DNA from: a virus
Virus record (IMG/VR): IMGVR_UViG_3300036770_001984
Span: 1 to 30,138 of that record
Direction: 5' to 3' (one strand)
DNA: 30,138 bases
Translations under genes and position numbers: made by a program
The notes under the pieces: generated by a model
What the model was told of the DNA's origin: nothing
Database searches by the model: none
What the model saw: only the letters and a program-made list of their open reading frames with translations
In this document: positions 21,076 through 29,001 of the stretch, in pieces
Position numbering within the stretch: position 1 is the first letter of the stretch
How the letters are laid out: the number at the start of each line of letters is the position of its first letter

Positions 21076-24000
21076 TCACCTCAGCTGCTGGAGCGTCCGC
21101 AGCACCTGGCTGCCACTGACCCCGGTTCGCTGCGTGACGTTGATGTTCCATTGACGCCGCGCCAGCTCGCCCACTTCCTGCCTGAGCTTTCCGATCTCGA
21201 CTGCCAGTTCTGCAGTGCCGCCCGGGGCCGCCATGCCACCAGCAGACGGCAGAGCGCCGGCATCCTGCAGCCGGGCGGTGATACCAGCCGGCACGACGAC
21301 ACCGCTCGACGGCGCCCGCCAGATGGCGTTCTGCGGTGCGTTGATCAGCGACAGCCGGCCGGCCGACAGGAAGGCCTCCTGGCCGAGCTCGTTGATCTTG
21401 TACTCAGCGCCGGCCTCCACCGGGCCACCGGTCCAGCGGGAGCCGGGGAGGTTCGAGGCCTTAAGCAGCCAGTCGTAGAACCGCTGCGCCTCAACCGCCG
21501 CTTCCCTGGTCCGATCGCGAACGGCCGTCATCCCGCCAGCGAGGTTCAGGCTGGCGATCCGCTCGGCAAACACCTTCGCGCTACTGAGGAAGGCCGCGAA
21601 GTCCCGGGCACCCTGCGCTGCCGCCGGGGCGTTCTTGCCGGTGGACACGAAGGCGTTGGCGATGTCGCCGGCCGGCGTCTTGCCCTGAGCCAGGCTGTTG
21701 CGCAGGGCGTCGGTGGATCCCCGGGCGTCCCGTGCGCTGCTGCCGCTGTCGCCGATCAGCTCGGCCACGTCATCGGCGGCGACGCCGGCATTAACCAGGG
21801 ACTGGCGCAGTTGATCCGTCGCCGTCTTGGTGCCACCAGCGGCCCGGGTGCCGGCGTCGTAACCGCCCTTCGTCTTGCCCAACTCGGCATTCGTGCTCTG
21901 CACCGCCCGGGCCACGTCCTGCTGGTTCCGGCCAAGCACCAGCGAGCCATCGGCCGCACGGCCGATCGCCAGGCCCGCCTGCTGCGCGATGCCGCGGAAG
22001 CGCTCCTGCTCCTGCGCGCTCTGACCACTGAACACCGCGACCCGTTCCATGCCGGAGCTCAGGTTGCGGCTCGCCACCAGGGAGCCGTCGGCGGCGATCT
22101 TGAAGCCCTTGGCGGCGGCTTCTGCCTGCAGGCCATTGCGAGCGGTCTCACCAGCGGCTGCAGCGATCGCCCGTTCGATGGGCTGGGTCTTCGCCAGCGT
22201 GCCGGCCTTCTGCTCCACCACGCCGAGGATCTGGTTCTGCAGGTTCACCTGGGCCTGTGCCGCGGCCTTTTCCTCGGCGGTGGTGGCCTTCGCCAGGTTC
22301 GCCTGCGCCTCGAGGATCTTGGCCTTCTGCTCCAGGATCTGCAGATTCGCCTCTGTCCGTGCCTTCTCCTGGCTCAGCAGCAGCATCTGTCGCTCCAGGG
22401 CCTGCTGCTGCACCAGCGCCTGGTAGCGGGCCGACAGTGCCGCCCGGTCCACCCGGTCGATCTCGGCTTTCTTCGCGGCGATCGCCGACTCACCAGCGCC
22501 GCGCTCCTCCAGGCCCTTCAGCTCGAACTGGAGCGCCGAGCGGGTCACGTTGAAGCGCGACTGCTCCAGGTCGCCGACCGCCTTCGTCAGCCCCAGCAGC
22601 TGCTGCCCCACCGCCAGCTGGGCCTCCAGGTTGCGGACGGGGGCGCTGGCGAGGATCTTGTTCAGTTCGTCTTCGGCTTTCTTCTGCTTCTCGATCGCAT
22701 CGACCTGCTCTTTGGTCTTCGCGATGTTTTCAACCTTGGCGCCAGTCGTTTTGTTAGTCCGATCAGCGACACCCTGAAGCGCAACGATCAGCCGGCCGGA
22801 GACACTCGCCTCCACCTCCATATTCTTGGCGTTCTGCTCGGCGATCTTCGCCAAGTCGTTATTGCCGGCCGCCCGATACGATGCGGCCAGCTCTCGATAT
22901 GCCGCCGCCTGCCCGGTTGCTGCTTCCTTGATTGACTGGAGGCTGGCGATGCGCTCCTGGACGCTCTTGGCTTGCTCGGGTGTCAGCGTTGTGGCGTTTT
23001 TTAGCTCAACAAATGTCTTTTGCGCTGCCTGCTGAACCTCGGTGAACTTCGCTTGAAGCTGCTGCGATTGGTCACTGATCGTGCCAAGTGCATTTGCCTT
23101 TGAGAAGTTGTCAACCGCTGAGTAGAACAGCCGGATCACGCCTTCCAGTGGCGCAGCGATCAGCCGCAGCGCAATGGGCAGGTTCTCGAAGAACTTGATC
23201 ACGCCATTGCTGTTTTGGGCCAAGGCCTTGTTCGCTTCGCTGGCGTTCTCCGTGGATCCAGAGACGGCATCCAGCGCCTTCTGCGTCTCCAGCAGCCGCT
23301 CCTTGTACCCTTCCGATGCTTCCGACGCGGCACCGGTGATCTTCTGATAAGCCTCCACTGCAGCAGCGATGTAGGCGAACCGAAGCGCGACGACGGCGAC
23401 TTGGCCAGCAAGCCCGAGCAGCGCCTTGCCGATTCCGCCGATGGCCGACAGGAGGCCCTGGCTGCGCACGGCGGTCGTGAAGACCTGCCATTCAACCTTT
23501 GCAGCAACGATGGCTCTTTGGAAGTCCTGTTTGATGGTGCTTGCGATACTCCTGAAGAACCCGATCAGCTCCTGAACTTGCTGCGTTTGCAGCACAGCGG
23601 TAAACAGAGCTGCAGCGGTTCGGGCGCCAACATAGGCACTGGTCAGAGCGACCAGTGCGCCTGCAACGGCCCTGACTGGGCCGGGAAGATTGAGCGCGAC
23701 ATTGACAACATTATTGAAGGCGTTGATTACCGCCGTCACCGGCGGCGCCAATCCCTCAAACGCCTGAACCGCAAGATTGCTGAACGTGTTTCCAAGCCGC
23801 TTGAGCGACCCGTCAATCGTGTTCGTTGCTTGTTCAGCCGATCTTGCGGCGACGCCTGCAGCCCCAGCCTGGTTTCTCAGGAACTGGTTGTACTTCGCCA
23901 GCTGATCATTCACCAGCGGCTGGATCGCGGCCTGTGCCTCGACCGATCCGGTCAGCTTGATGATCGCGTCCGCTGAACCACCGGTCCTCTTCGCCACCTC

Positions 24001-25164
24001 GGTCAGCAGTCCGCCGAAGCCCTTGGCCTTCAGCGCCGAGGCCGAGAAGTCCAGGCCCAGCTGCTTGGCATAGGTCGACGCCTCCACCGATGGCTTCAGG
24101 ATCGAGCTGATCGCCTGCCGCAGACCGGCGAACGTGCTGCCCACCGGCACGCCCTGCGCAGTGGCGACCGAGATCGCAGCGTTCAGCTCCTCGATGCTGA
24201 CGCCAGACGCTGCGGCGACCGGTGCGATGCGGCCGATCTCGGTGGCGTACTGGCCAACGGTGATCTTGCCGTCGTTCTGGGTCTGGATGAAGCCGTCGAT
24301 CAGCTTGCGGGCCTTGTCGGACGACAGCCCGTAGGCGTTCAACACCGATGTCGCAGCATCCGCGACAGTGTTGATGTCGGTGAAGCCGCCAACGGCGCCG
24401 TCCTGCGCAGCCGAGAGGATGTTGGTGGCATCAGCGGCACTGGCGAAGCCGGATGAAGCGACGTCGTAGCTGGCTTTGAGCAGGTCCACCGCCGACACGT
24501 TGCCCTTGGTCGATGCGCTCAGCTTGAGCAGTCGGTTGCCCAGGTCGTCGGCATCCACCCCCAGGGTGCGCACCGCGGCCTTGGCGCTGTCGAACTGCCG
24601 CACCTGCTGCGGAATTGCGGCCAGCCCCTGCAGTGCCGCGGCGGCTGCGTTCGTCAGCGTGTTGGCCAGGCTGAAGGCGATGCCTTGCACCACTCCATCG
24701 AGCGCCCGCAGGCCGCCGGTCGACTGGCCAGCCTTCGCCAGCTCCTTCTCGGTCGCGCCGATCGCCGTCTGCAGCTCCCTGAACCGCTGCGAGCCGATCG
24801 CGACCTTGCCCAGCTCCGACTGCAGGCCCGCCAGCTTGGCGTTCAGGCCCTCGATGCTGCGCGGGTCTGCCTGCACCGCCACCCGGGCGCTGCGCAGGGT
24901 GTCGATCTGCTTCTGAACCGCGCTGATCTGCTGGTTCAGGACGATGACCTGCCCGCCATCAACGTTGACGGCCGCCTTCTGCGCCTTCAGTCGGCCCAGG
25001 TCAGCCAGCAGGGCGTCAATGCTGCGGTTGACGGCGCCCTGGATGCCGCCGCCGAGCGCCTGGCCGGCCGCCTGGCCCGACTGCTGCGCGCTGCGCTCAA
25101 CCAGCTTGAAACCTTGCAGCAGCTCGGAGAAGTCACCGCCGACTGTGACTGAGAAGTCGCTCAT
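21076..25164 (-). CDS. Tail tape measure protein
   Basis: Sets tail length and helps DNA entry. The 1362-residue product starts MSDFSVTVGGDFSELLQGFK, with coiled coils (residues 50-150), followed by a TP901-type tape-measure core (about 190-450: LLKASYDVASSGFASAADAT, VGQYATEIGRIAPVAAASGV), hydrophobic segments around 500-640 that could cross the membrane, and a long helical part (820-1000, LQILEQKAKILEAQANLAKA). At roughly 1.5 A per residue a tail near 200 nm is expected (inference). Part of the middle (about 22,700-23,750) is AT-richer, suggesting exchange. Overlaps gene 25161 by 4 bp. Confidence 0.9.
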   Translation of the reverse strand: MSDFSVTVGGDFSELLQGFKLVERSAQQSGQAAGQALGGGIQGAVNRSIDALLADLGRLKAQKAAVNVDGGQVIVLNQQISAVQKQIDTLRSARVAVQADPRSIEGLNAKLAGLQSELGKVAIGSQRFRELQTAIGATEKELAKAGQSTGGLRALDGVVQGIAFSLANTLTNAAAAALQGLAAIPQQVRQFDSAKAAVRTLGVDADDLGNRLLKLSASTKGNVSAVDLLKASYDVASSGFASAADATNILSAAQDGAVGGFTDINTVADAATSVLNAYGLSSDKARKLIDGFIQTQNDGKITVGQYATEIGRIAPVAAASGVSIEELNAAISVATAQGVPVGSTFAGLRQAISSILKPSVEASTYAKQLGLDFSASALKAKGFGGLLTEVAKRTGGSADAIIKLTGSVEAQAAIQPLVNDQLAKYNQFLRNQAGAAGVAARSAEQATNTIDGSLKRLGNTFSNLAVQAFEGLAPPVTAVINAFNNVVNVALNLPGPVRAVAGALVALTSAYVGARTAAALFTAVLQTQQVQELIGFFRSIASTIKQDFQRAIVAAKVEWQVFTTAVRSQGLLSAIGGIGKALLGLAGQVAVVALRFAYIAAAVEAYQKITGAASEASEGYKERLLETQKALDAVSGSTENASEANKALAQNSNGVIKFFENLPIALRLIAAPLEGVIRLFYSAVDNFSKANALGTISDQSQQLQAKFTEVQQAAQKTFVELKNATTLTPEQAKSVQERIASLQSIKEAATGQAAAYRELAASYRAAGNNDLAKIAEQNAKNMEVEASVSGRLIVALQGVADRTNKTTGAKVENIAKTKEQVDAIEKQKKAEDELNKILASAPVRNLEAQLAVGQQLLGLTKAVGDLEQSRFNVTRSALQFELKGLEERGAGESAIAAKKAEIDRVDRAALSARYQALVQQQALERQMLLLSQEKARTEANLQILEQKAKILEAQANLAKATTAEEKAAAQAQVNLQNQILGVVEQKAGTLAKTQPIERAIAAAAGETARNGLQAEAAAKGFKIAADGSLVASRNLSSGMERVAVFSGQSAQEQERFRGIAQQAGLAIGRAADGSLVLGRNQQDVARAVQSTNAELGKTKGGYDAGTRAAGGTKTATDQLRQSLVNAGVAADDVAELIGDSGSSARDARGSTDALRNSLAQGKTPAGDIANAFVSTGKNAPAAAQGARDFAAFLSSAKVFAERIASLNLAGGMTAVRDRTREAAVEAQRFYDWLLKASNLPGSRWTGGPVEAGAEYKINELGQEAFLSAGRLSLINAPQNAIWRAPSSGVVVPAGITARLQDAGALPSAGGMAAPGGTAELAVEIGKLRQEVGELARRQWNINVTQRTGVSGSQVLRTLQQLR

Positions 25165-25610
25165 GCTTCAACCACCACGGCCGGATTGGTCCACCGGATC
25201 ACCACCTGCTCCATGACGCCGAGGCCTTCGCCGGCTACATCGAGCCCGCCGCTGGACTGACTGCCCTGCAGCTGCGAACTCACGGCGCCGGGCAGCAGGG
25301 CCACGATCCGGTTGCGCACCGCCTGCAGCTGGCCCAGCGCGCCCCAGGCGATGACGTAGATGCGCCAGGTGGGGTTCAGCAGCACCTCATCGCTCAGCAG
25401 CACTTCTTCGGCCTGGTTCGGCGACGCGGTGATCACCACCTCCAGCCCGCTGGTCACGGTGCCACTCGGCAGGCTGTCGCCACGGGCCATCACGCTGATC
25501 GCCGGCAGGGTGGCGCCACTGGCCAGGGTGTAGACGCCGAGCTCATCGCTGATGGCGTCATCGCCCACCAGCAGGTCGTAGATCTCCTGGGCCGTGGTGG
25601 GAGCGGTCAT
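25161..25610 (-). CDS. Tail terminator-like / minor tail protein
   Basis: The 149-residue product (TTAQEIYDLLVGDDAISDEL, SGLEVVITASPNQAEEVLLS, LNPTWRIYVIAWGALGQLQA) has the helix-sheet pattern of small siphophage tail-terminator/completion proteins. It sits between tail tube and tape measure, where terminators are not usually found, so the assignment is tentative. A junction motif ends one base before its ATG. It might be translated further upstream in frame, since the motif here contains no stop. Confidence 0.45.
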   Translation of the reverse strand: MTAPTTAQEIYDLLVGDDAISDELGVYTLASGATLPAISVMARGDSLPSGTVTSGLEVVITASPNQAEEVLLSDEVLLNPTWRIYVIAWGALGQLQAVRNRIVALLPGAVSSQLQGSQSSGGLDVAGEGLGVMEQVVIRWTNPAVVVEA

Positions 25611-25611
25611 G

Positions 25612-25625
25612 CCGTAGGTTTCCGG
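25612..25625 (-). promoter_or_regulatory. Junction motif copy before gene 25161
   Basis: The minus strand reads CCGGAAACCTACGG, then C and ATG. It follows a terminator-like hairpin by a few bases, so a new transcript or processed RNA starting here would be nearly leaderless. Confidence 0.55.
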
Positions 25626-25631
25626 CCCACA

Positions 25632-25663
25632 GCAAAGCCCCGGCAGCTAGTTGCCACCGGGGC
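25632..25663 (-). terminator. Intrinsic terminator-like hairpin after the tail-tube gene
   Basis: The minus strand reads GCCCCGG, a 13-base loop, CCGGGGC, then TTTGCT. The seven-pair GC stem with a short T-run lies 19 bases after the tail-tube stop. It may reduce read-through from the abundant tube gene into the tape measure, with the motif at 25612 just beyond it. Confidence 0.6.
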
Positions 25664-25681
25664 CAGCCATCAACTCAGCGA

Positions 25682-26524
25682 TCAGGCCAGGTCGAGTTCA
25701 TACGGGCCATAGGCCTTGATGTTCGTCGACCACTTCACGATGCCGCCAGCGGGCGGGGTTTCGTTGAAGCCGGTGAAGCGCCCGTAGCCGTAGGTGGCCT
25801 CGTTGAAGCCAGTGGGGCCAACGCGGGCGTACTTGATCATCAGCCGTTCACGGACCGACTCCTTCGAGCAGATGCGCAGCAGCTGGTAGGCGGCATCCAT
25901 GTGATCGGTGACGCCTTCCACCGTCCAGCTGAAGCCCTTGGATGTGGCGATGCTGGTCTCGAAGCTCTTGGCCTCGTCGTCGTAGGTGATGATCGTCTCT
26001 TCACCTTCGGTCTCGGCCGGGGCCGCATTGGTCAGGCCCAGCAGGCGGATCGGCTTGGCGGTGCCGTCCAGGGCGATGACACCGCTTGAGGCGGTGCCGG
26101 CCGCCACCGTGGCCTCGGTGATGTTGTCGGCGGTGAAGGCGAAGGCCAGGGTGAACGGCGTGCTGGTGGTGACGCCGGTGATGGTGTGGATGCCGTTGAG
26201 CGCGGCGAACGGAGCCGGCAGGCCATCCACGGAGATCACCGCACCCTGGGCAAAGCCATGGGCGGCGGCGAAGGTCAGCGTGGCCACGTTGGTGGCGATT
26301 GCAGCCTTGGTGATGGTCTTCGTCACCTTGTCGGCGAACAGCTTGAAGGTGGCGCCGGTGCCGCTCTTGCTGATCACCGCGTCATTGCTGAGCAGGCTGG
26401 TGTCATCGAGGAACTTACCGCTGCCGACACCGCCAAGATCCAGCTCGGTGAGATCCACTTCGGTGGTGATCACCGGCGCGAAATAGAACTTGTAGCCGTA
26501 GGCCTGGGAGTAATTCTGAGCCAC
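25682..26524 (-). CDS. Major tail tube protein with inserted beta domain
   Basis: The 280-residue product ends TGFNETPPAGGIVKWSTNIK-AYGPYELDLA, the closing pattern of siphophage tube proteins, and has WTVEGVTDHMDAAYQLLRIC before it. Residues about 70-146 are an extra beta domain (TKAAIATNVATLTFAAAHGF, GIHTITGVTTSTPFTLAFAF) related to that in gene 10981. The GTG at 26524 (VAQNYSQAYGYKF) is chosen because no ATG exists; a GTG at 26620 would add 32 residues with four Cys/Arg-rich turns unlike a tube protein. No good ribosome binding site; the start abuts a hairpin. Confidence 0.7.
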   Translation of the reverse strand: MAQNYSQAYGYKFYFAPVITTEVDLTELDLGGVGSGKFLDDTSLLSNDAVISKSGTGATFKLFADKVTKTITKAAIATNVATLTFAAAHGFAQGAVISVDGLPAPFAALNGIHTITGVTTSTPFTLAFAFTADNITEATVAAGTASSGVIALDGTAKPIRLLGLTNAAPAETEGEETIITYDDEAKSFETSIATSKGFSWTVEGVTDHMDAAYQLLRICSKESVRERLMIKYARVGPTGFNEATYGYGRFTGFNETPPAGGIVKWSTNIKAYGPYELDLA

Positions 26525-26549
26525 AGGGAAGATGTGGAATGCTTCCCTG
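26524..26549 (-). promoter_or_regulatory. Hairpin abutting the tail-tube start codon
   Basis: CAGGGAAG and CTTCCCTG form a perfect eight-pair stem around a 10-base loop, ending at the proposed GTG. It could control tube translation by hiding or presenting the start. The region upstream lacks a normal Shine-Dalgarno sequence. Confidence 0.4.
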
Positions 26550-26596
26550 CCAGTGATCCGATCCCGCCTAAGACACGCACACGGCTTACAGAACCG

Positions 26597-26611
26597 GCGG
26601 AAACCTTGCCG
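26597..26611 (+). promoter_or_regulatory. Junction motif copy upstream of gene 26631
   Basis: The plus strand reads GCGGAAACCTTGCCG, 19 bases before the GTG of 26631. It is a diverged copy but has the right orientation for the plus-strand gene. Confidence 0.4.
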
Positions 26612-26630
26612 TATCCCCACCCTGTAGTCC

Positions 26631-26933
26631 GTGGCCTGTTACCCGAAGGGCGTCTGCTACTGCCCCCACGTCAAGCGCCGGCCGTTCCAGGCCCGCGTCT
26701 GGTGGGCCGGCCGGTACTGGAGCCTCGGGTACTTCGGCAGCATCACGGAGGCGGAGATGGCAGCGGCGCGGGTGCGCTCGGAGATTCGCGAATGGGCAGA
26801 CATGCAGCTGCCTCCGCCCACACTGCAGCCGCTCCTCCAGCGGGCGGAGCAACGGCAAGCCACGCCACCGGCTCCTGATCCCCAGGCCAGCGAAACGCCC
26901 GCACCTGATCCGCTGCCGAGTGCTCGGCGATGA
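26631..26933 (+). CDS. AP2-like DNA-binding-domain protein (moron)
   Basis: The 100-residue product starts with GTG (MACYPKGVCYCPHVKRRPFQ). Residues 16-50 (RPFQARVWWAGRYWSLGYFG...TEAEMAAARVRSEI) fit the short three-strand-plus-helix AP2/integrase-type DNA-binding fold, often found in phage HNH nucleases and regulators. The Pro/Ala-rich C-terminus overlaps the -1 frame of the tail chaperone antisense by about 190 bases. Lone orientation and its own motif copy suggest a moron. A regulator is possible; the target is unknown. Confidence 0.55.
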   Translation: MACYPKGVCYCPHVKRRPFQARVWWAGRYWSLGYFGSITEAEMAAARVRSEIREWADMQLPPPTLQPLLQRAEQRQATPPAPDPQASETPAPDPLPSARR

Positions 26934-27980
26934 GGAACCCGCACCAGGCCTCGCCCTGCCGCCGCGGCGCCAGCAGGATCGCATCGTCGGCCACCAGGGC
27001 CAGCGGGGATGGCGCCGGCTGTCCCTGGCCGGCCTGCAGCAGCGGCTCGTAGAACGTGAGCGCGAAGCTCGGGAACTGCCGCGCGGCGATCAGGGCCAGC
27101 ATCGCGGCGCCGGCATCGGCAGGTGGCTGCTCGCCGGGCTCGCGGTTGCGGAACAGGCAGAAGTCCGCCAGCGGCGGGATCGTGGCGCCTTCCTTGGCGT
27201 GGATCTCGAGCGTCAGCTTCGCCAGGGCTGCCACCGGCAGCTCGGCCCAGTGCAGCTGCTGGTTCAGCCAGCGCTCGCCTTCTTCGATCGCCTGGAGGAT
27301 GTAGTCGAGGGTGAGGTCTCCGAAACGGTCGGGGCCGAACTCAGGAGCAGCTGGCCAGAGCTGTCGGCATCGCCAGTAGAGCGCTCCCCAGTCGGTGGGC
27401 TCGGGGAGGCCTCCGGCGCGAGCTTTCCCAGGGTCTCAACCATGTCCTCCACCAGCTCGTCGGGGCTGCGCTGCGGCTTGTCGCCGGCCTGCTCCTCGGA
27501 TGCAAACGCGAAGATCGCATCCTGCAGGGGCCCGGGCAGGTCGCCGCTGTCGTCGTCGGTCCAGGCCTGGCAGCCGGGCAGCCGATGGGTGATGACGGCG
27601 GTGATGGTCCGCAGCCGCTGCTGATCGAACGCATCCTGCAGGGCGCAGGACAGATCGGCGATCAGTGGCGCCTGGCGCAGCATCGCCCGCTGCTCGGCAG
27701 CATCGAGAGCCACCGGGATCCCCATGCGGGTGGAGATGATGCGGATCGCCATCCGCTGCGCTTCGGTCTCTTCGACGCCTTCGGCCACCAGCGCATCAGC
27801 CAGGCGGGAGCTCTCGCGGTAGACGACGCTCTGGTATTCGTGCTCACGGATCGCGATGATCTCCTTGCCCTTCAGGGCCCGGTAGACCGGAAACTCCAGG
27901 CTGCAGTCCTGGCCATCAACAGTGGCCGAGACCATGCGCGTGCGGATCGTCGGCGCAACGACGAACGGAAGCTGTGGCAT
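26743..27980 (-). CDS. Frameshifted tail assembly chaperone (GT-like, long form)
   Basis: The long product is made by a -1 shift at 27423-27429: 186 codons in the zero frame, then about 226 codons in the -1 frame, roughly 412 residues. The -1 frame opens only two codons before the slippery site and at once reads as good protein (GLPEPTDWGALYWRCRQLWP, then TLDYILQAIEEGERWLNQQL), long before any start codon, so it can hardly be expressed otherwise. As in lambda GT, the T part should bind the tube while the G part binds the tape measure. The last 60 codons overlap gene 26631 antisense. Confidence 0.8.
27264..27980 (-). CDS. Tail assembly chaperone (G-like, short form)
   Basis: The unshifted 238-residue product: MPQLPFVVAPTIRTRMVSAT, a beta-rich start, then helical (ETEAQRMAIRIISTRMGIPV, LQDAFDQQRLRTITAVITHR) and a low-complexity Ser/Thr-rich end after the slip site. 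ATG 27980 is preferred to an earlier in-frame start that would overlap the preceding gene. G-like proteins coat the tape measure before tube polymerisation and are lost from the virion. A motif-like copy lies 20 bases before the ATG. Confidence 0.75.
   Translation of the reverse strand: MPQLPFVVAPTIRTRMVSATVDGQDCSLEFPVYRALKGKEIIAIREHEYQSVVYRESSRLADALVAEGVEETEAQRMAIRIISTRMGIPVALDAAEQRAMLRQAPLIADLSCALQDAFDQQRLRTITAVITHRLPGCQAWTDDDSGDLPGPLQDAIFAFASEEQAGDKPQRSPDELVEDMVETLGKLAPEASPSPPTGERSTGDADSSGQLLLSSAPTVSETSPSTTSSRRSKKASAG
27423..27429 (-). other. Programmed -1 ribosomal frameshift site GGGAAAG
   Basis: In the zero frame the codons are CTG GGA AAG, giving the X-XXY-YYZ heptamer GGGAAAG, the same as in lambda gene G. 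The next frame is open for 227 codons. A downstream pseudoknot was not checked. Confidence 0.8.
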
Positions 27981-28000
27981 CAGATGCCGGTGGTGGGGTG

Positions 28001-28014
28001 GCTTAGGTTTCCCG
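28001..28014 (-). promoter_or_regulatory. Junction motif-like copy before tail chaperone gene
   Basis: The minus strand reads CGGGAAACCTAAGC, starting right after the TGA stop of gene 28015 and ending 20 bases before the ATG at 27980. Confidence 0.5.
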
Positions 28015-28530
28015 TCAGCGCCCCGCCTTGAACTTCGCCAGCCAGACATCCTTGAGCCGCTTCTGGAACGGGAACGGCTTGATGGCGCTCACGTTCTCAG
28101 TGCCGAGCACAGCGCGGGTCCATGGGCGGGGCGGCAGGATCACCCGGCGGGCCTGACGGTTGCCCCATGGGTAGATGGCAGCGCCTTCATGCACGGCGGT
28201 GGCGTAGCTGGCGCTCCAGGTGAAGGTGGCCTGGTAGCGGCCCTTCATCTGCCACGAGCCGGTCTGGCGCAGGTTCCCAAAGTCGATCAGGTTGCGCGGG
28301 CTGCCGGCCCTGACGCCTTCGCCAGCGTCGTAGCTGCGGGCCTTCTCCGCCAGCGTGGCGCCGTTGAGCTTGCGGGTCGGCAGATCCTGCGGCCAGTCCC
28401 AGGCCTTGGCCGTGAAGGACTGCTGAAAGGCGCCGTAGAGCTCCCCCATCACGATCTCCACCGCACGCTCTGCTGCTGCCTCGGCCCTGCGGCTCAGGTC
28501 GCCGGAGTCAATGCGCACCTTGATGCTCAT
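28015..28530 (-). CDS. Tail completion / head-tail joining protein (HK97 gp10-like)
   Basis: The 171-residue product has MSIKVRIDSGDLSRRAEAAA at the start and FTWSASYATAVHEGAAIYPW, then LPPRPWTRAVLG, at the end. The pairing of a Tyr-Ala...Val-His-Glu-Gly segment with a PPRPW motif is the hallmark of the HK97 gp10-type family. It joins the finished tail to the head neck. It overlaps gene 28527 by 4 bp and precedes the tail chaperone, as expected for this family. Confidence 0.7.
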   Translation of the reverse strand: MSIKVRIDSGDLSRRAEAAAERAVEIVMGELYGAFQQSFTAKAWDWPQDLPTRKLNGATLAEKARSYDAGEGVRAGSPRNLIDFGNLRQTGSWQMKGRYQATFTWSASYATAVHEGAAIYPWGNRQARRVILPPRPWTRAVLGTENVSAIKPFPFQKRLKDVWLAKFKAGR

Positions 28531-29000
28531 GCCGGCACCTCCAGGCTGATCGACAGCGCATCGCCCAGGGCGGTCCGCAGCTCAGCGCCGATCCCGCCGA
28601 CACCGAACACGCCGGCGACGCTGATCACCGTGGCCTCACCCTGCTGCCCACCGGTCAGGGTCGGCAGGCCCGGCAGGCTGCCGAGGAACCCGCGGCCGCT
28701 GACGCCAGGCAGCAGGCCATCAGGCGCCAGGCCGGTGTCAGTCCAGCTGAAGGCAGAGCCGGCCGCCAGCCAGCTGGTCTGCGCCGGCAGGGTGGCGTAG
28801 GCGGTGATGTAGCCGTTCAGGACGCGCGGGGCGGCACCGACCGATGGCAGCTGGATCGGCGTGCCGGTCTCACCCTTCAGGAACGCTTCGATCACGATGG
28901 GCGTCCCGGCCGCGGGCGTGCCGGAGCGAAAGTCCGTGATGGTGCCAGGCGGGGTCCACAGGAACCGGAAGTTGGCGTAGGGGGCGAAGTCGGTCGCCAC
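28527..29000 (-). CDS. Head-tail connector region protein
   Basis: The 157-residue product (MATDFAPYANFRFLWTPPGT, TPIVIEAFLKGETGTPIQLP, GEATVISVAGVFGVGGIGAE) is beta-rich and lies between the adaptor-like gene 29002 and the gp10-like gene 28015, the normal slot for a head-closure (stopper) protein. Coupled at both ends (1-bp gap, 4-bp overlap). The assignment rests on position; the family was not recognised. Confidence 0.5.
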   Translation of the reverse strand: MATDFAPYANFRFLWTPPGTITDFRSGTPAAGTPIVIEAFLKGETGTPIQLPSVGAAPRVLNGYITAYATLPAQTSWLAAGSAFSWTDTGLAPDGLLPGVSGRGFLGSLPGLPTLTGGQQGEATVISVAGVFGVGGIGAELRTALGDALSISLEVPA

Positions 29001-29001
29001 G

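Noticed and set aside
20926-22935. Plus-strand frame of 669 codons opposite the tape measure
   Set aside because: GC-rich antisense shadow; the minus-strand frame has clear tape-measure features and overlaps its neighbours properly.
26743-27234. Independent gene starting at GTG 27234
   Set aside because: The same frame reads as good protein for 190 bases upstream to the slippery site, so it is the shifted half of the chaperone.
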